A stretch of 64,000 nucleotides of DNA from RGIG5681 sp034180345 (lineage in GTDB: Bacteria; Bacillota_I; Bacilli_A; Erysipelotrichales; Erysipelotrichaceae): NCBI GenBank assembly GCA_034180345.1, contig JAXFOQ010000001.1:1-64000 (forward strand), read 5' to 3'. Made by a program: the position numbers and the translations under genes. The number at the start of each line of letters is the position of its first letter. The first letter of the stretch is position 1. The notes below the pieces were generated by a model. It had not been told where the DNA came from. It ran no database searches and saw only the letters and a program-made list of their open reading frames with translations. Positions 47,601 through 55,830 of the stretch are shown in pieces.

Positions 47601-48199
47601 GTGGTTTAGACCATGTTTTAGCCAATGATTTGAATGTTAATATCTTAGTTTTAGATACTGAAGTATATTCAAATACTGGCGGACAATCATCTAAGTCTTC
47701 TCCTGCGGCATCAATTGCTAAATTTGCTGCTGGTGGTAAGGCTACAGCTAAAAAGGATTTGGGTGCTATCGCAATGGCCTATGGTCATGTTTATGTAGCC
47801 AGTGTTGCCATGGGCGCCAATCGTCAGCAAACCTTAAATGCTTTTAAGGAAGCTGAAAGCTTTAATGGTCCAAGTTTGATTATTGCCTATTCCCCATGCA
47901 TTGAACATGGTATTAAAGGTGGTCTATCTAATCATCAAATAACTCAAAAACAAGCGGTTGAGTGTGGGTATTTCTCATTGTATCGTTTTGATCCTCGCAA
48001 AGAAAAACCATTAAGTATTGATTCGCGTGAGCCTAAGTGGGATTTATTCTATGAGTTTTTAAAAACTGAAAATCGTTTCAATCAGTTATTGAAATTAAAG
48101 GGTGAGGATATAGCCTATGAAATGTTTGGCAAGTGTCGTGATGATGCTTTAAAAAGATATAAGCGTTTAATTAGCTTGAAACAAATCCAAGAACAATAA
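44693..48199 (+). CDS. nifJ: pyruvate:ferredoxin (flavodoxin) oxidoreductase
   Basis: A 1168-residue single-chain enzyme that oxidises pyruvate to acetyl-CoA and CO2 and reduces ferredoxin or flavodoxin. Domains in order: pyrimidine-binding region (1-250, ITPSSPMAE), transketolase C-like, gamma domain, the ferredoxin domain with two 4Fe-4S sites (CIQCNICSFVCP near 690 and CVGCSLCVTECP near 745), then the TPP domain with GDGWAYDIGYGG near 965. Extra cysteines GACPGCGE near 820 bind the proximal cluster. Length is normal. TAGGAGG precedes the ATG; a TATAAT lies at 44663-44668. It marks anaerobic pyruvate metabolism. Confidence 0.97.
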   Translation: MSKTFMSMDGNMAASHCAYAFTEVSCIYPITPSSPMAENVDAWSSQKRKNIFNDVVKVVEMQSEAGAAGAVHGALQGGALATTYTASQGLLLMIPNIYKMAGELLPGVIHVAARSIASRSLSIFGDHQDIYAIRQTGACIINSHSVQEVMDLAGVAHLAAIEGSLPFIHFFDGFRTSHEIQKIEVMDYDFLQSLINKDALERFKANALNPHTNPVTRGGAENDDIYFTALEAQNSIYNDIPDMVNSYMEKISEYTGRTYAPFVYYGTNDAERIIIAMGSVCETIIETIDTLTKVGEKIGLIKCHLYRPFSTKYLTKVLPKSVKKIAVLDRTKEQGAREPLYLDVLSSLSDLDIEIIGGRYGLSSRDTSPNQIKAVYDELKKDQPKKEFTIGIVDDVTNLSLDVEADFYNKNEYTTCLFYGLGSDGTVSANKSSIKIIGDNTDQYAQAYFQYDSKKAGGVTKSHLRFGKKPIRSTYYISHADFLSCSLDTYLFKYDMLRYLKDGGTFLLNTNLKKEEIKKSVPNRVLAQLAKKHAKFYIIDATEIAKNIGMGRRTNTILQSAFFYLNPQILPYDEAVILMKKMAQKTYGKKGDEIVNLNYKAIDLGASGLMEVVVDPKWADLSYNDHRKLSGDEYFDNHCSAIETMNGYDLPVSNFTKYGLLNGTVQNNATFREKRKVAAQVPKWNPDNCIQCNICSFVCPHGTIRPFLLTEEEIEKAPGKFNTTKALGKGVEHLKFRIQVSVDNCVGCSLCVTECPGKGGNKALEMVDIKEESDQDILADYMYKELDNKTSYYPTHTVKGSQFLMPYHEVSGACPGCGETPYYRLVSQLYGRDMMIANATGCSSIYCGSTPSTPFVKDKNGEGIAWANSLFEDNAEYGFGMAIAQNYKQAHILKIIEDNIDSDCREIFVKYLEAKDDRELQRLYAQELIDSVKKSSNQNVKELLKYERDLIGKSIWIIGGDGWAYDIGYGGLDHVLANDLNVNILVLDTEVYSNTGGQSSKSSPAASIAKFAAGGKATAKKDLGAIAMAYGHVYVASVAMGANRQQTLNAFKEAESFNGPSLIIAYSPCIEHGIKGGLSNHQITQKQAVECGYFSLYRFDPRKEKPLSIDSREPKWDLFYEFLKTENRFNQLLKLKGEDIAYEMFGKCRDDALKRYKRLISLKQIQEQ

Positions 48200-48214
48200 A
48201 TTTTGTTTATAATC

Positions 48215-48251
48215 AATCTCTGAATTTATGCTTTAAATTTAGAGATTTTTA
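48215..48251 (+). terminator. nifJ terminator
   Basis: AATCTCTGAATTT (48215-48227) pairs with AAATTTAGAGATT (48235-48247), followed by TTTATT. Confidence 0.8.
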
Positions 48252-48305
48252 TTATTGATAAGTATATCAATATGTTTATTGGATATTACAGATAATATAG
48301 TTTTT

Positions 48306-48335
48306 TTGCCATATTGTAGATTTTTTAGCTATAAT
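48306..48335 (+). promoter_or_regulatory. promoter of the glycolipid operon, probable leaderless start
   Basis: TTGCCA (48306-48311), 18-base spacer, TATAAT (48330-48335), then 7 bases to the ATG at 48343. Confidence 0.65.
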
Positions 48336-48342
48336 AGTAAGG

Positions 48343-49359
48343 ATGAAAATATTATTATATTTTGAAGGTGAGAAAGCAATAAGTACATCGGGAATTGGTA
48401 GGGCTTTGCGCCATCAGATGAAGGCTTTGGATAGTGTTGGCATACCCTATACCACCAATCCAAATGATAGCTATGATTTATTACATATTAATACTTATTT
48501 TTTGAATAGTGAATCACTGATTAAAAAAACTCATAAAGAGGGTAAGGGGGTCATTTACCATGCCCATAGCACTGAGGAAGATTTTAAAAATTCTTTTATT
48601 TTTTCTAATCAAATAAGTCCCTTATATAAGAAACACCTGGTTAATTTATATTCTATGGCTGATGAGTTGATTACACCAACTCCATATTCAAAAAAGATTA
48701 TTGAGTCATACGGAATTACCCAAAAAATTACCGCTATCAGTAATGGTATTGATATGAATAAATATAAATATTGTCCACAAAAGGTCAAGGCTTTTCGTAA
48801 GTATTTTAGTTTAAATGATGATGATAAAGTTGTCTTAGGTGTAGGCCTACTTTTTGAAAGAAAGGGTATTTTAGATTTTATTGAAATTGCTGAAAAAATG
48901 CCTGAGTATAAATTTATTTGGTTTGGTGATACCCCGATGTTATCAATTCCTAAGAATATTAGAGATAAAATTGAAAGTCGCCCCGATAATTTAATTATGC
49001 CTGGTTATGTTAAGGGTCCAATTATTGAGGGCGCATATTTATCGGCTGATTGCTTCTTTTTTCCAAGTTATGAGGAAACTGAAGGGATTGTCGTTCTTGA
49101 AGCCTTGGCATCTAAACAATTAGTGATTGTGAGGGATATTGGAGTTTTTGATCCTTGGCTTGTCAATGGAAAAAATTGTCTTAAGGCTGATAATAATTTG
49201 GAATTTGAAGCATGTATTCAAAAAGCGATGAGTAATAAGATGGATGATATACGCATAAATGGTTATCATACTGCCGAGGAAAGAACAATCGAAAATGTTG
49301 GTAAACAATTGAAAGAAGTATACGACCGTGTATATAATGAGATAAATTTAAAACAATGA
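48343..49359 (+). CDS. glycosyltransferase family 4, probable glycolipid synthesis
   Basis: A 338-residue GT-B glycosyltransferase. The donor-binding half has the EX7E-type motif EETEGIVVLEAL (about 245-256), preceded by GVGLLFERKGILDFIEIAEK typical of retaining GT4 enzymes. In streptococci and Listeria, paired GT4 enzymes make mono- and diglucosyl-diacylglycerol, the lipoteichoic acid anchor. The adjacent second GT and flippase-type protein suggest the same here. It is the first gene of an overlapping operon and its start appears leaderless (7 bases after TATAAT), though AGTAAGG is weakly like a ribosome-binding site. Confidence 0.85.
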   Translation: MKILLYFEGEKAISTSGIGRALRHQMKALDSVGIPYTTNPNDSYDLLHINTYFLNSESLIKKTHKEGKGVIYHAHSTEEDFKNSFIFSNQISPLYKKHLVNLYSMADELITPTPYSKKIIESYGITQKITAISNGIDMNKYKYCPQKVKAFRKYFSLNDDDKVVLGVGLLFERKGILDFIEIAEKMPEYKFIWFGDTPMLSIPKNIRDKIESRPDNLIMPGYVKGPIIEGAYLSADCFFFPSYEETEGIVVLEALASKQLVIVRDIGVFDPWLVNGKNCLKADNNLEFEACIQKAMSNKMDDIRINGYHTAEERTIENVGKQLKEVYDRVYNEINLKQ

Positions 49360-50375
49360 ATAAGAAAAGTAAATATGCAATAAATATTGCGATTATATTA
49401 TTGGTACCGATAGTTACATTGACGGTACTGTTAAATAACAACTTTAAAGAAATTGCGCATTCATTAAGGAATCTTAATTATTTTTGGCTTTTTTTAGCCC
49501 TGATACTAATTCTTTTGTGGCAATTTTTGGTTGGCATGGCATTAACCAAACTAACTAAATTTTTTCATAAATCCTATAAATATCACCAAGGTTTTTTTAA
49601 TACGATTATCGCTGGTTTTTTCCATGGTATTACTCCTAGTGCCAGTGGTGGACAATTTATTCAAACCTATGTTTTTAAGAAGCAGGGTGTTAGTTCATCA
49701 GAGTCGATATGTGTGTTATGGCTTGATTTTATTATTTATCAAGTTACGATGTGTATGATGACTTTGGTATTGATTGTTGTTAAATTCGATTATTTTAAAA
49801 ACACTTACAGCAAATGGTTTGGTATTATATTATTGGGCTTTATTTTTGATGCTTCAATTATCTTTGGTTTATATGCCCTTGCTCGCTTTAAAAAATTACA
49901 TCTTTGGATTTCTAATAATGGCATCGGTTTTTTACATAAAATTCATCTGATTAAAGATCAAGAAAAGACCAAGGCTAATTTAGAGCTTAAGATTGAAAGA
50001 TTTCAAACTGAATCAAAGAAGATTGTAGGCAATACCCGCTTAATTATCATCACCATCATTATCAACGCTTTACGACTATTGGTATATTATTCAATTCCCT
50101 TTGTGGTCTTTGTAGCCTTGGGTTTGAAGGTTGATTTTGATTTGTATATAACTTCAATTACTATTTCTTCGTTTATTTCAATGCTTAGTAATTATATTCC
50201 ACTACCTGGTGGCAGTGGTGGGGCTGAGAGTTTGTTTGTGTTGATGTTTGGACACTTATTCTTAAGTGCCTATGTGCAAATCGGAATGTTGATATGGCGT
50301 TTTTTAACATATTATGTAGTAATGATAATTGGTGCTATTTGTTTTATGTATTTAAAGATTAAGGAAGATTTATAA
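49356..50375 (+). CDS. flippase-like membrane protein (LPG synthase transmembrane domain family, UPF0104)
   Basis: A 339-residue protein with about eight helices of the type found in the membrane half of MprF. The family pattern GITPSASGGQFIQTY (about 88-102) and IPLPGGSGGAESLF (about 283-296) with the conserved Gly-Gly and Glu is present. It lacks the aminoacyltransferase half of MprF, so it is more likely a lipid-handling or flipping protein than a lysyl transferase. It overlaps the genes on both sides (4 bases and 1 base), pointing to a shared function with the glycosyltransferases. Confidence 0.87.
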   Translation: MNKKSKYAINIAIILLVPIVTLTVLLNNNFKEIAHSLRNLNYFWLFLALILILLWQFLVGMALTKLTKFFHKSYKYHQGFFNTIIAGFFHGITPSASGGQFIQTYVFKKQGVSSSESICVLWLDFIIYQVTMCMMTLVLIVVKFDYFKNTYSKWFGIILLGFIFDASIIFGLYALARFKKLHLWISNNGIGFLHKIHLIKDQEKTKANLELKIERFQTESKKIVGNTRLIIITIIINALRLLVYYSIPFVVFVALGLKVDFDLYITSITISSFISMLSNYIPLPGGSGGAESLFVLMFGHLFLSAYVQIGMLIWRFLTYYVVMIIGAICFMYLKIKEDL

Positions 50376-52381
50376 TGAGAATTGCATTGTTTACAGATAC
50401 CTATTTACCAGATATTAATGGGGTTGTAAGTTCGATTGAACTATTGCGTTTAAAGCTAATTGAAAAGGGTCATGATGTCTATGTTGTCTGCACCTATCCG
50501 AGTGCACCTGGTAATTTTAAGATTATAAGAGAAGATAATATAATCAGATTTCCAGGCTTGGAATTAAAACAATTGTATGGTTATGCGATAACCAGTCCTT
50601 TTCATTTTTTGGCTATTGATGACTTAAAGAAGCTAAACTTTGATTTAATTCATGTTCATACAGAATTTGGTGTTGGTATTTTTGCCAGGATTGTTGCCAA
50701 AAAATTAAATATTCCTTTGGTGGCAACATATCATACCACATATGAGGATTATACTCATTATGTTAATCCGATTAATTCTTCATTAGTGGAAAAGGGTGCT
50801 AAATTGGCGGTTGCCAAGCTAAGTAAGATTTATAGTGATAGTTGTGTTAAGGTTATTTCACCAAGTGAGAAGACTAAAAAAATGCTTATTTCATATGGTA
50901 TCGATGACCATAATATTAAAGTTATTCCTACTGGACTTAATCTTGACAAGTTCAGTATTGATAATATTGATCATAATCGTATCAAAACAATAGAAAAAGA
51001 AATTGATTTAAAACACGATGAGCGGGTTATTGTTTATGTTGGAAGACTGGCGAAGGAAAAATCACTAGATGTTGTTATAAGGGCGATGGCAATTGTTAAA
51101 AAGGCGAAAGCTAGGGTTAAATTAATAATTGTCGGTTCAGGACCTGATGAGGATTCACTTCATAAGCTTACGACAAAATTAAATTTGAATGATTGTGTTA
51201 TTTTTGTGGGTAAGAAGCCCCAAGAAGAAGTACCGTCTTATTACCATAGTGCTGATGCCTTTGTGAGTGCCAGTACCACTGAAACGCAGGGCATGACTTA
51301 CTTAGAAGCCTTATCGGCTGGTTTGATGGTCTTTGCTAGACACGATGATGCAGTTGAAAATTTAATTGATGTTGATAAAACGGGTTATTTTTTCGAAGGT
51401 GAAAATGATCTTGCAGATAAAATTATTAATTTTTCTAAATTGGATCCTGAAATATTAAAGATTAATCATAAAAATTGTATTGCCAAAACAAAGCCTTATA
51501 GTAGTGATATTTTTGTAACTAAGGTTATTGATCTGTATAATGAAGTGCTTGATATTTATCATAATTATTATGAGATTGATAGTATTAAATTAAAAAATAA
51601 CTATGTTGTTATTAATGTTAAAAATATCGGTGGTGAAAAACATGATATTTTAATGTCCTTAGATAACTACTATGAATATGGTATTAGAAAAGATAATCGA
51701 ATATCTCATAAAGAATTTGAACAATATATTCAAGAAGAAAAAATCTTAAAAGCCTATCTTGACTGTCTAAAGAAATTAATTATTAAAGATTATACCATTA
51801 AACAAATGTATGATCATTTAATTAGTAAACATGACTTAAGCATTGATGAAATGAATAATATCATTGAAAAACTTGAAGAAAAGAAATTACTTGATGATTT
51901 AAAATATTCATATAGTAAATTAGGTTATTATCGCAGTTTATTTTTTAGTAAGGATAAAATTAAGCGAAGCTTACGCAAAGATGGTGTTAAAATTGAAATA
52001 ATTAATAGTTGTTTAGAGTCTTATGATAGTAGTGATGAATTTGATTTTGCGTATAAAAAAGCCCTTAAATATCAAAAGACAATTAAAAATAAATCACTTA
52101 AAATGAAGATTCAAACAATTGAGCGTAAACTGTATGTGGAAGGTTATGGTGCTGAGGCTATCGGTGAGGCGATTAAAAGATTAGATTTTAGCGATGACGA
52201 ATTAAATCACATCGCAATTTTACAAAAAATGGCTTTAAAGGCTAAAAAGAAGTATGAACGCAATTGTTGTGGTAGTGAATTGAGGAATAAAGTATTTAAG
52301 TATCTTTATGCTCAAGGCTTTGAAATTGGTGATATTTATGTAGTTATAGATGAAATGGATTGGAGTGATAGCGATGAATAA
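50375..52381 (+). CDS. glycosyltransferase family 4 fused to a RecX-like domain
   Basis: A 668-residue protein with two unrelated parts in one intact frame. Residues 1-390 are a GT4 glycosyltransferase resembling 1,2-diacylglycerol 3-glucosyltransferases. It opens TDTYLPDINGVVSSIELL, then has HVHTEFGVG, VYVGRLAKEKSLD and the EX7E motif TETQGMTYLEAL near 305. Residues about 400-660 look like a RecX protein. A beta-hairpin is followed by YGIRKDNRISHKEFEQYI, KAYLDCLKKLIIKDYTIKQM, a LEEKKLLDDLKYSYS repeat and a second three-helix repeat. RecX inhibits RecA filaments. AT-rich codon use runs through both parts. It overlaps yhaM by 8 bases. The RecX assignment is by pattern only. Confidence 0.85.
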   Translation: MRIALFTDTYLPDINGVVSSIELLRLKLIEKGHDVYVVCTYPSAPGNFKIIREDNIIRFPGLELKQLYGYAITSPFHFLAIDDLKKLNFDLIHVHTEFGVGIFARIVAKKLNIPLVATYHTTYEDYTHYVNPINSSLVEKGAKLAVAKLSKIYSDSCVKVISPSEKTKKMLISYGIDDHNIKVIPTGLNLDKFSIDNIDHNRIKTIEKEIDLKHDERVIVYVGRLAKEKSLDVVIRAMAIVKKAKARVKLIIVGSGPDEDSLHKLTTKLNLNDCVIFVGKKPQEEVPSYYHSADAFVSASTTETQGMTYLEALSAGLMVFARHDDAVENLIDVDKTGYFFEGENDLADKIINFSKLDPEILKINHKNCIAKTKPYSSDIFVTKVIDLYNEVLDIYHNYYEIDSIKLKNNYVVINVKNIGGEKHDILMSLDNYYEYGIRKDNRISHKEFEQYIQEEKILKAYLDCLKKLIIKDYTIKQMYDHLISKHDLSIDEMNNIIEKLEEKKLLDDLKYSYSKLGYYRSLFFSKDKIKRSLRKDGVKIEIINSCLESYDSSDEFDFAYKKALKYQKTIKNKSLKMKIQTIERKLYVEGYGAEAIGEAIKRLDFSDDELNHIAILQKMALKAKKKYERNCCGSELRNKVFKYLYAQGFEIGDIYVVIDEMDWSDSDE

Positions 52382-53321
52382 AATAAAGAATTTTCAAGAT
52401 GGAGAACACTTAGAGGAGTATCTGTTAGTAAAATCAATATTAAAAGGAACAACCAATAATGGTTCACCTTATCTAACATTAACACTTCAAGATAGTAGTG
52501 GAACCATTGATGGTAAGCTATGGGATGTTAAGCCTGAAACGATGAAAATTTTAGAAGTTGGTAAAGTTTATAATTTTGGTTTTGAAGTCCTTAATTATCG
52601 TAATAATCTCCAATTAAAGATTATTAAAATAATTCCTGTAGTTCAAAGTGAATTAGATATTGATGAATTTGTGATCAAAAGCAAGGAATCGGTTATTGAT
52701 CTTAGAAATTATATCAATGATACCCTATCTTCAATTAAGAATAATCATTTAAGACAGATTGTTAGGGATATGTTGTACCATTATGAGGCTGATTTTTATG
52801 AATATCCAGCAGCCAGTAAAATTCATCACTCATTTAAAGGTGGTTTGGCAACACATACCTGCGGGATGTTGAAACTAGCTAATTCCTTATGTAGCCTATA
52901 TCCAATGCTTAATCGTGATTTATTACTATCTGGTGTTATTGTCCATGATTTGGGTAAGATTGATGAACTTGGTGGTAATTTGGTGAGTGAATATACCTTA
53001 AAGGGCAAGCTTATCGGTCATATTTCTATTGGTGCTGCAAGACTTTTTGATGTAGCGAAAAATTTAGGGCTAGATGACAGCGAAGAATTTGTATTGTTGT
53101 GGCATATGTTACTATCTCATCATGGGGAATTGGAGTTTGGTTCACCAGTAAGACCGATGATTGTAGAGGCTGAAATGCTGACATATATCGATAATATCGA
53201 TGCTAGATTAAATACTTTAGAAACAGCTCTAAGCAATATTGAAGATTGTGAAATGACTCCGAAAATGTTTGCCTTAGAGGGTAGAAGTTTTTATAAACAT
53301 AATTTAGATGATAAAGATTAA
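52374..53321 (+). CDS. yhaM: 3'-5' exoribonuclease YhaM family
   Basis: A 315-residue nuclease with an N-terminal OB-fold (about 10-100, GSPYLTLTLQDSSGTIDGKLWD) and a HD hydrolase domain (about 150-290). The HD domain has HHSFKGGLATHTCGML, the metal-binding GVIVHDLGKIDEL and LLSHHGELEFGSP. In B. subtilis this enzyme degrades RNA and DNA 3' to 5'. Length matches. I start at 52374 because GGAGTGATAGCG precedes this ATG and the family begins near here, rather than eight codons upstream. Its neighbours prsA and hit lie nearby as in B. subtilis. Confidence 0.92.
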   Translation: MNKIKNFQDGEHLEEYLLVKSILKGTTNNGSPYLTLTLQDSSGTIDGKLWDVKPETMKILEVGKVYNFGFEVLNYRNNLQLKIIKIIPVVQSELDIDEFVIKSKESVIDLRNYINDTLSSIKNNHLRQIVRDMLYHYEADFYEYPAASKIHHSFKGGLATHTCGMLKLANSLCSLYPMLNRDLLLSGVIVHDLGKIDELGGNLVSEYTLKGKLIGHISIGAARLFDVAKNLGLDDSEEFVLLWHMLLSHHGELEFGSPVRPMIVEAEMLTYIDNIDARLNTLETALSNIEDCEMTPKMFALEGRSFYKHNLDDKD

Positions 53322-53347
53322 AATAAGGCTATATTAGCCTTATTTTA
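53322..53347 (+). terminator. yhaM terminator
   Basis: AATAAGGCTA (53322-53331) and TAGCCTTATT (53335-53344), followed by TT and an A-rich spacer. Confidence 0.75.
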
Positions 53348-53352
53348 AAAAT

Positions 53353-53392
53353 AAAACAGCGTTTTTGCTTATTTGGCATTAAACGCTGTTTT
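53353..53392 (-). terminator. terminator of the HIT-prsA unit
   Basis: AAAACAGCGTTT (53353-53364) pairs with AAACGCTGTTTT (53381-53392). On the minus strand the hairpin is followed by ATTTTT. It is large and lies only 6 bases past the HIT stop codon. Confidence 0.8.
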
Positions 53393-53397
53393 GGTAT

Positions 53398-53796
53398 CTA
53401 TTCAGTAATTATTTTATGTATTGTTGCTAGGTCTAATTTGTTATTGGTAAATTCAATGTTAATGGTATCCTTTTCATCGTATCTTGGAATTAGATGAAAA
53501 TGTAAATGATTTACCGTTTGACCAGCCACTTCATGACAATTATTTAAAATATTAAAGCCTTGACAATGTAGTTTATCTTGGTATTTAAGTGCTAATAATT
53601 GCGTTACTTTCATTACTTTATTTAGGGTTTCTAAATCTACATCAAGAATATTTTTAAAATGTTTTTTTGGAATAATTAAGGTATGACCCTTGGTTGTTTG
53701 AGAAATATCTAATATTGCGATTACATCTTCATCTTCATAAACCTTATAAGCAGGGATACTACCGTTAATTATTTTACAAAAAATATCATCAATCAT
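53398..53796 (-). CDS. hit: HIT family nucleotide hydrolase/transferase
   Basis: A 132-residue histidine-triad protein, probably of the Hint or HinT/Hit branch that hydrolyses AMP-linked substrates. It opens DDIFCKIINGSIPAYKVYED; the active triad is HLHFHLIP near 95-102. Length is normal. Its start codon overlaps the stop of the upstream foldase gene by 1 base (minus strand), so all three minus-strand genes form one unit. In B. subtilis, hit lies in the same region as yhaM and prsA. Confidence 0.94.
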   Translation of the reverse strand: MIDDIFCKIINGSIPAYKVYEDEDVIAILDISQTTKGHTLIIPKKHFKNILDVDLETLNKVMKVTQLLALKYQDKLHCQGFNILNNCHEVAGQTVNHLHFHLIPRYDEKDTINIEFTNNKLDLATIHKIITE

Positions 53797-54665
53797 TATA
53801 ATGCACCAGGATACAAATTATTGATTGCTTCATATAATTCTTGATTATATACATTGAAGCCGTGTTTGGTGAAGTAATGGCTATAGATACTTCCTTTTTC
53901 AATGCTTGAAGCAATATTTTTTAATGCCTCATCTTTGAAGTTATTAATGTCATTTTCAATGATATTGAAGATGAAGTAACCATCATTCTTTTTAGAACTG
54001 TCATTTCCTGGGGTTGTGGTTAGTTTTACAACTTCGCTCAAACCCTTGGTTGAACTATTTTTAAGAATATAATCTTTAACTTCAGTGGTAATGGTACTTT
54101 TTTCAGTAATGATCATCACTTGAGGATTGACAGTAGATTGGTTATTTTTTGCAACTTTGCTGAAGTCGTTATTGTTTTTAAGTTCTTCTAAAGCTTTATT
54201 GGCCATTTCTTCGCTTTTAAAGGCAGCATATTGGATCTTAACAGGCTTGTATTCCTTTAATAATTGCTCAGCATTAATATCAACATAGCTTTCAGCAAGC
54301 TTTTCTTTTTTAATTTTAGTTGCTACAACCTTTTTAAAGTTGTCGATATTTCCAAGTCCAGCAGCTTGAATTTGTTTTTCAAAGTTGGCACCTAGTTGTG
54401 TTTTATAAGTATTGATGATAGCTTCAACTTCTTTATCAACGGTGTTTAATTTTTCTAAATCATAGATTTTATTAATGACATTTGATAAAATTTCTTCCGT
54501 TGAAATTTTATATAGCATTTTTTCAGTTAAATCAGCTTTATTGAAAAGAGTTTTGCCATCTTTAACGATAATGGCATTATCACCATCTTTAATAACTGTT
54601 TTTGTAGAATTGCCACAGCCGTAAAGAGCTAAGCACATTCCTAAAATCATAATAATTTTTTTCAT
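53796..54665 (-). CDS. PrsA-like lipoprotein, foldase family with divergent parvulin region
   Basis: A 289-residue exported lipoprotein. The signal peptide ends with the lipobox LYGCGN (Cys17), so it is lipid-anchored outside the membrane. The rest resembles SurA_N/PrsA proteins: helical N-terminal chaperone part (about 30-130), a parvulin-like segment of about 95 residues near 130-235 (IQYAAFKSEEMANKAL), and a helical tail. The parvulin region lacks the usual GSLG and FG-type landmarks and may be catalytically weak. It starts 1 base after the stop of the other foldase gene, forming a pair of related proteins. Confidence 0.8.
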   Translation of the reverse strand: MKKIIMILGMCLALYGCGNSTKTVIKDGDNAIIVKDGKTLFNKADLTEKMLYKISTEEILSNVINKIYDLEKLNTVDKEVEAIINTYKTQLGANFEKQIQAAGLGNIDNFKKVVATKIKKEKLAESYVDINAEQLLKEYKPVKIQYAAFKSEEMANKALEELKNNNDFSKVAKNNQSTVNPQVMIITEKSTITTEVKDYILKNSSTKGLSEVVKLTTTPGNDSSKKNDGYFIFNIIENDINNFKDEALKNIASSIEKGSIYSHYFTKHGFNVYNQELYEAINNLYPGAL

Positions 54666-54666
54666 T

Positions 54667-55683
54667 TTATTCAGCTCCTTTTAGTTTAATATTGGCATCA
54701 GCGTTAAATTTTTCCAATAGTTCTTTATCGGCAAAGGTAATCTTTAATTCATTGGCCTTTTCCGCAATAACATCAAGTTGATTAACCTTACCTGAGTTCA
54801 TAATAGCTTTTTTGAAGTTATTAGTTTCGATGATGGTATCTTGATTAATTTTTTCACGCTTGATAATGTGATAACCATATTTTGTTTCAATTACCTCTGA
54901 CACGGCATCTTCTGCTAATTTTAAAGCTGCTTCTTTAAATTCTGGTACGAAACTTTTAACACTTTCAGCATTAACATAACCTAGAGAACCGTTTATTCGG
55001 GCACTGCCAGGATCATCACTATTTTCTTTAGCTACTGTACCGAAGTCCTTTGTTTTTAATTCAGTTAAAACCTTTTCAAGCTTGGCTTTTTCAGCATCGC
55101 TTGGGTTTAGGGTATGTACTTCTTTACCGTCTTTTTGTTCGCTTTTAACATCAGCAACCTTAACTAGAATGTGAGATAGCACCATCGGTTGTTTCTCTGC
55201 TTCTAAGAAAGGTTTTACAATCTCATCATAGTGTTTTTTAAGATGTTCACTAGTTAAGGCGTCAAGTTTTAATTGAAATAATATATGATCTTTTAGCTGT
55301 TTAATATCGTTATAACCAAAATTTCTTAATTCATTCAATAATTGAGCCTTATTGGTTTGTTGGTTATGGTATGCCACATATTGATTAGCAATTTCCTTCA
55401 TTTGAGAAGTTTCTTCTACAGCCTCATTAACCACTTGTTTTTGTAGGGCGATAAAGGCTGTTTGATTCCCTAATTTTTCCTTGTTGGCATCAAAAAATGC
55501 ACCTACCTTATAATCTTCACCATTTAAGCTGTATATTACGCTTTCACCGTCAACGACCTTTGTTTTAACCGTCTTGACCTTGATAGAATCTTTAATTTTA
55601 TCAATGCTGTAATATCCGATAAAACCTAGCATGAAAATGGCAACCACTGCGACAAACCAGTGTTTTTTTAATGTTTCATTCAT
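54667..55683 (-). CDS. prsA: PrsA-like peptidyl-prolyl isomerase with N-terminal membrane anchor
   Basis: A 338-residue exported foldase anchored by one N-terminal helix (about 9-27), not by a lipid. Outside the membrane comes a SurA_N-like chaperone part, then a parvulin-type isomerase domain (about 175-290). That domain opens MVLSHILVKV and has SDDPGSARINGSLGYV, the family's SDxxS-NGGxLG pattern, then FKEAALKL and KYGYHIIK. It helps secreted proteins fold. AAAGGAG precedes the ATG. The pair of foldases in tandem suggests division of labour for exported cell-wall enzymes. Confidence 0.88.
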   Translation of the reverse strand: MNETLKKHWFVAVVAIFMLGFIGYYSIDKIKDSIKVKTVKTKVVDGESVIYSLNGEDYKVGAFFDANKEKLGNQTAFIALQKQVVNEAVEETSQMKEIANQYVAYHNQQTNKAQLLNELRNFGYNDIKQLKDHILFQLKLDALTSEHLKKHYDEIVKPFLEAEKQPMVLSHILVKVADVKSEQKDGKEVHTLNPSDAEKAKLEKVLTELKTKDFGTVAKENSDDPGSARINGSLGYVNAESVKSFVPEFKEAALKLAEDAVSEVIETKYGYHIIKREKINQDTIIETNNFKKAIMNSGKVNQLDVIAEKANELKITFADKELLEKFNADANIKLKGAE

Positions 55684-55779
55684 ATCGTTACTCCTTTAGT
55701 CTAACAATAATTATTATAATATTATCTCGATATACTTTCAATTATTATTGCCGGGTTGTAAGTTTTAAGATATAAAATA

Positions 55780-55808
55780 TTGACATATTTTTTTATGCAT
55801 GCTAATTT
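55780..55808 (+). promoter_or_regulatory. promoter of the PTS operon
   Basis: Consensus TTGACA (55780-55785), 17-base spacer, TAATTT (55803-55808). The leader to the EIICBA ATG is about 130 bases. Confidence 0.65.
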
Positions 55809-55830
55809 AATATTGTTAGAAGCAATTAAT

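Noticed and set aside
48252..48305. Possible small RNA or regulatory palindrome after nifJ
   Set aside because: Only short AT repeats (ATATCAATAT-like) were visible; nothing beyond chance in such AT-rich sequence.
50375..52381. Glycosyltransferase-RecX fusion as an assembly error
   Set aside because: No stop, low-complexity joint or change of composition lies at the junction (about codon 390-400), so I kept it as real, pending read-level proof.
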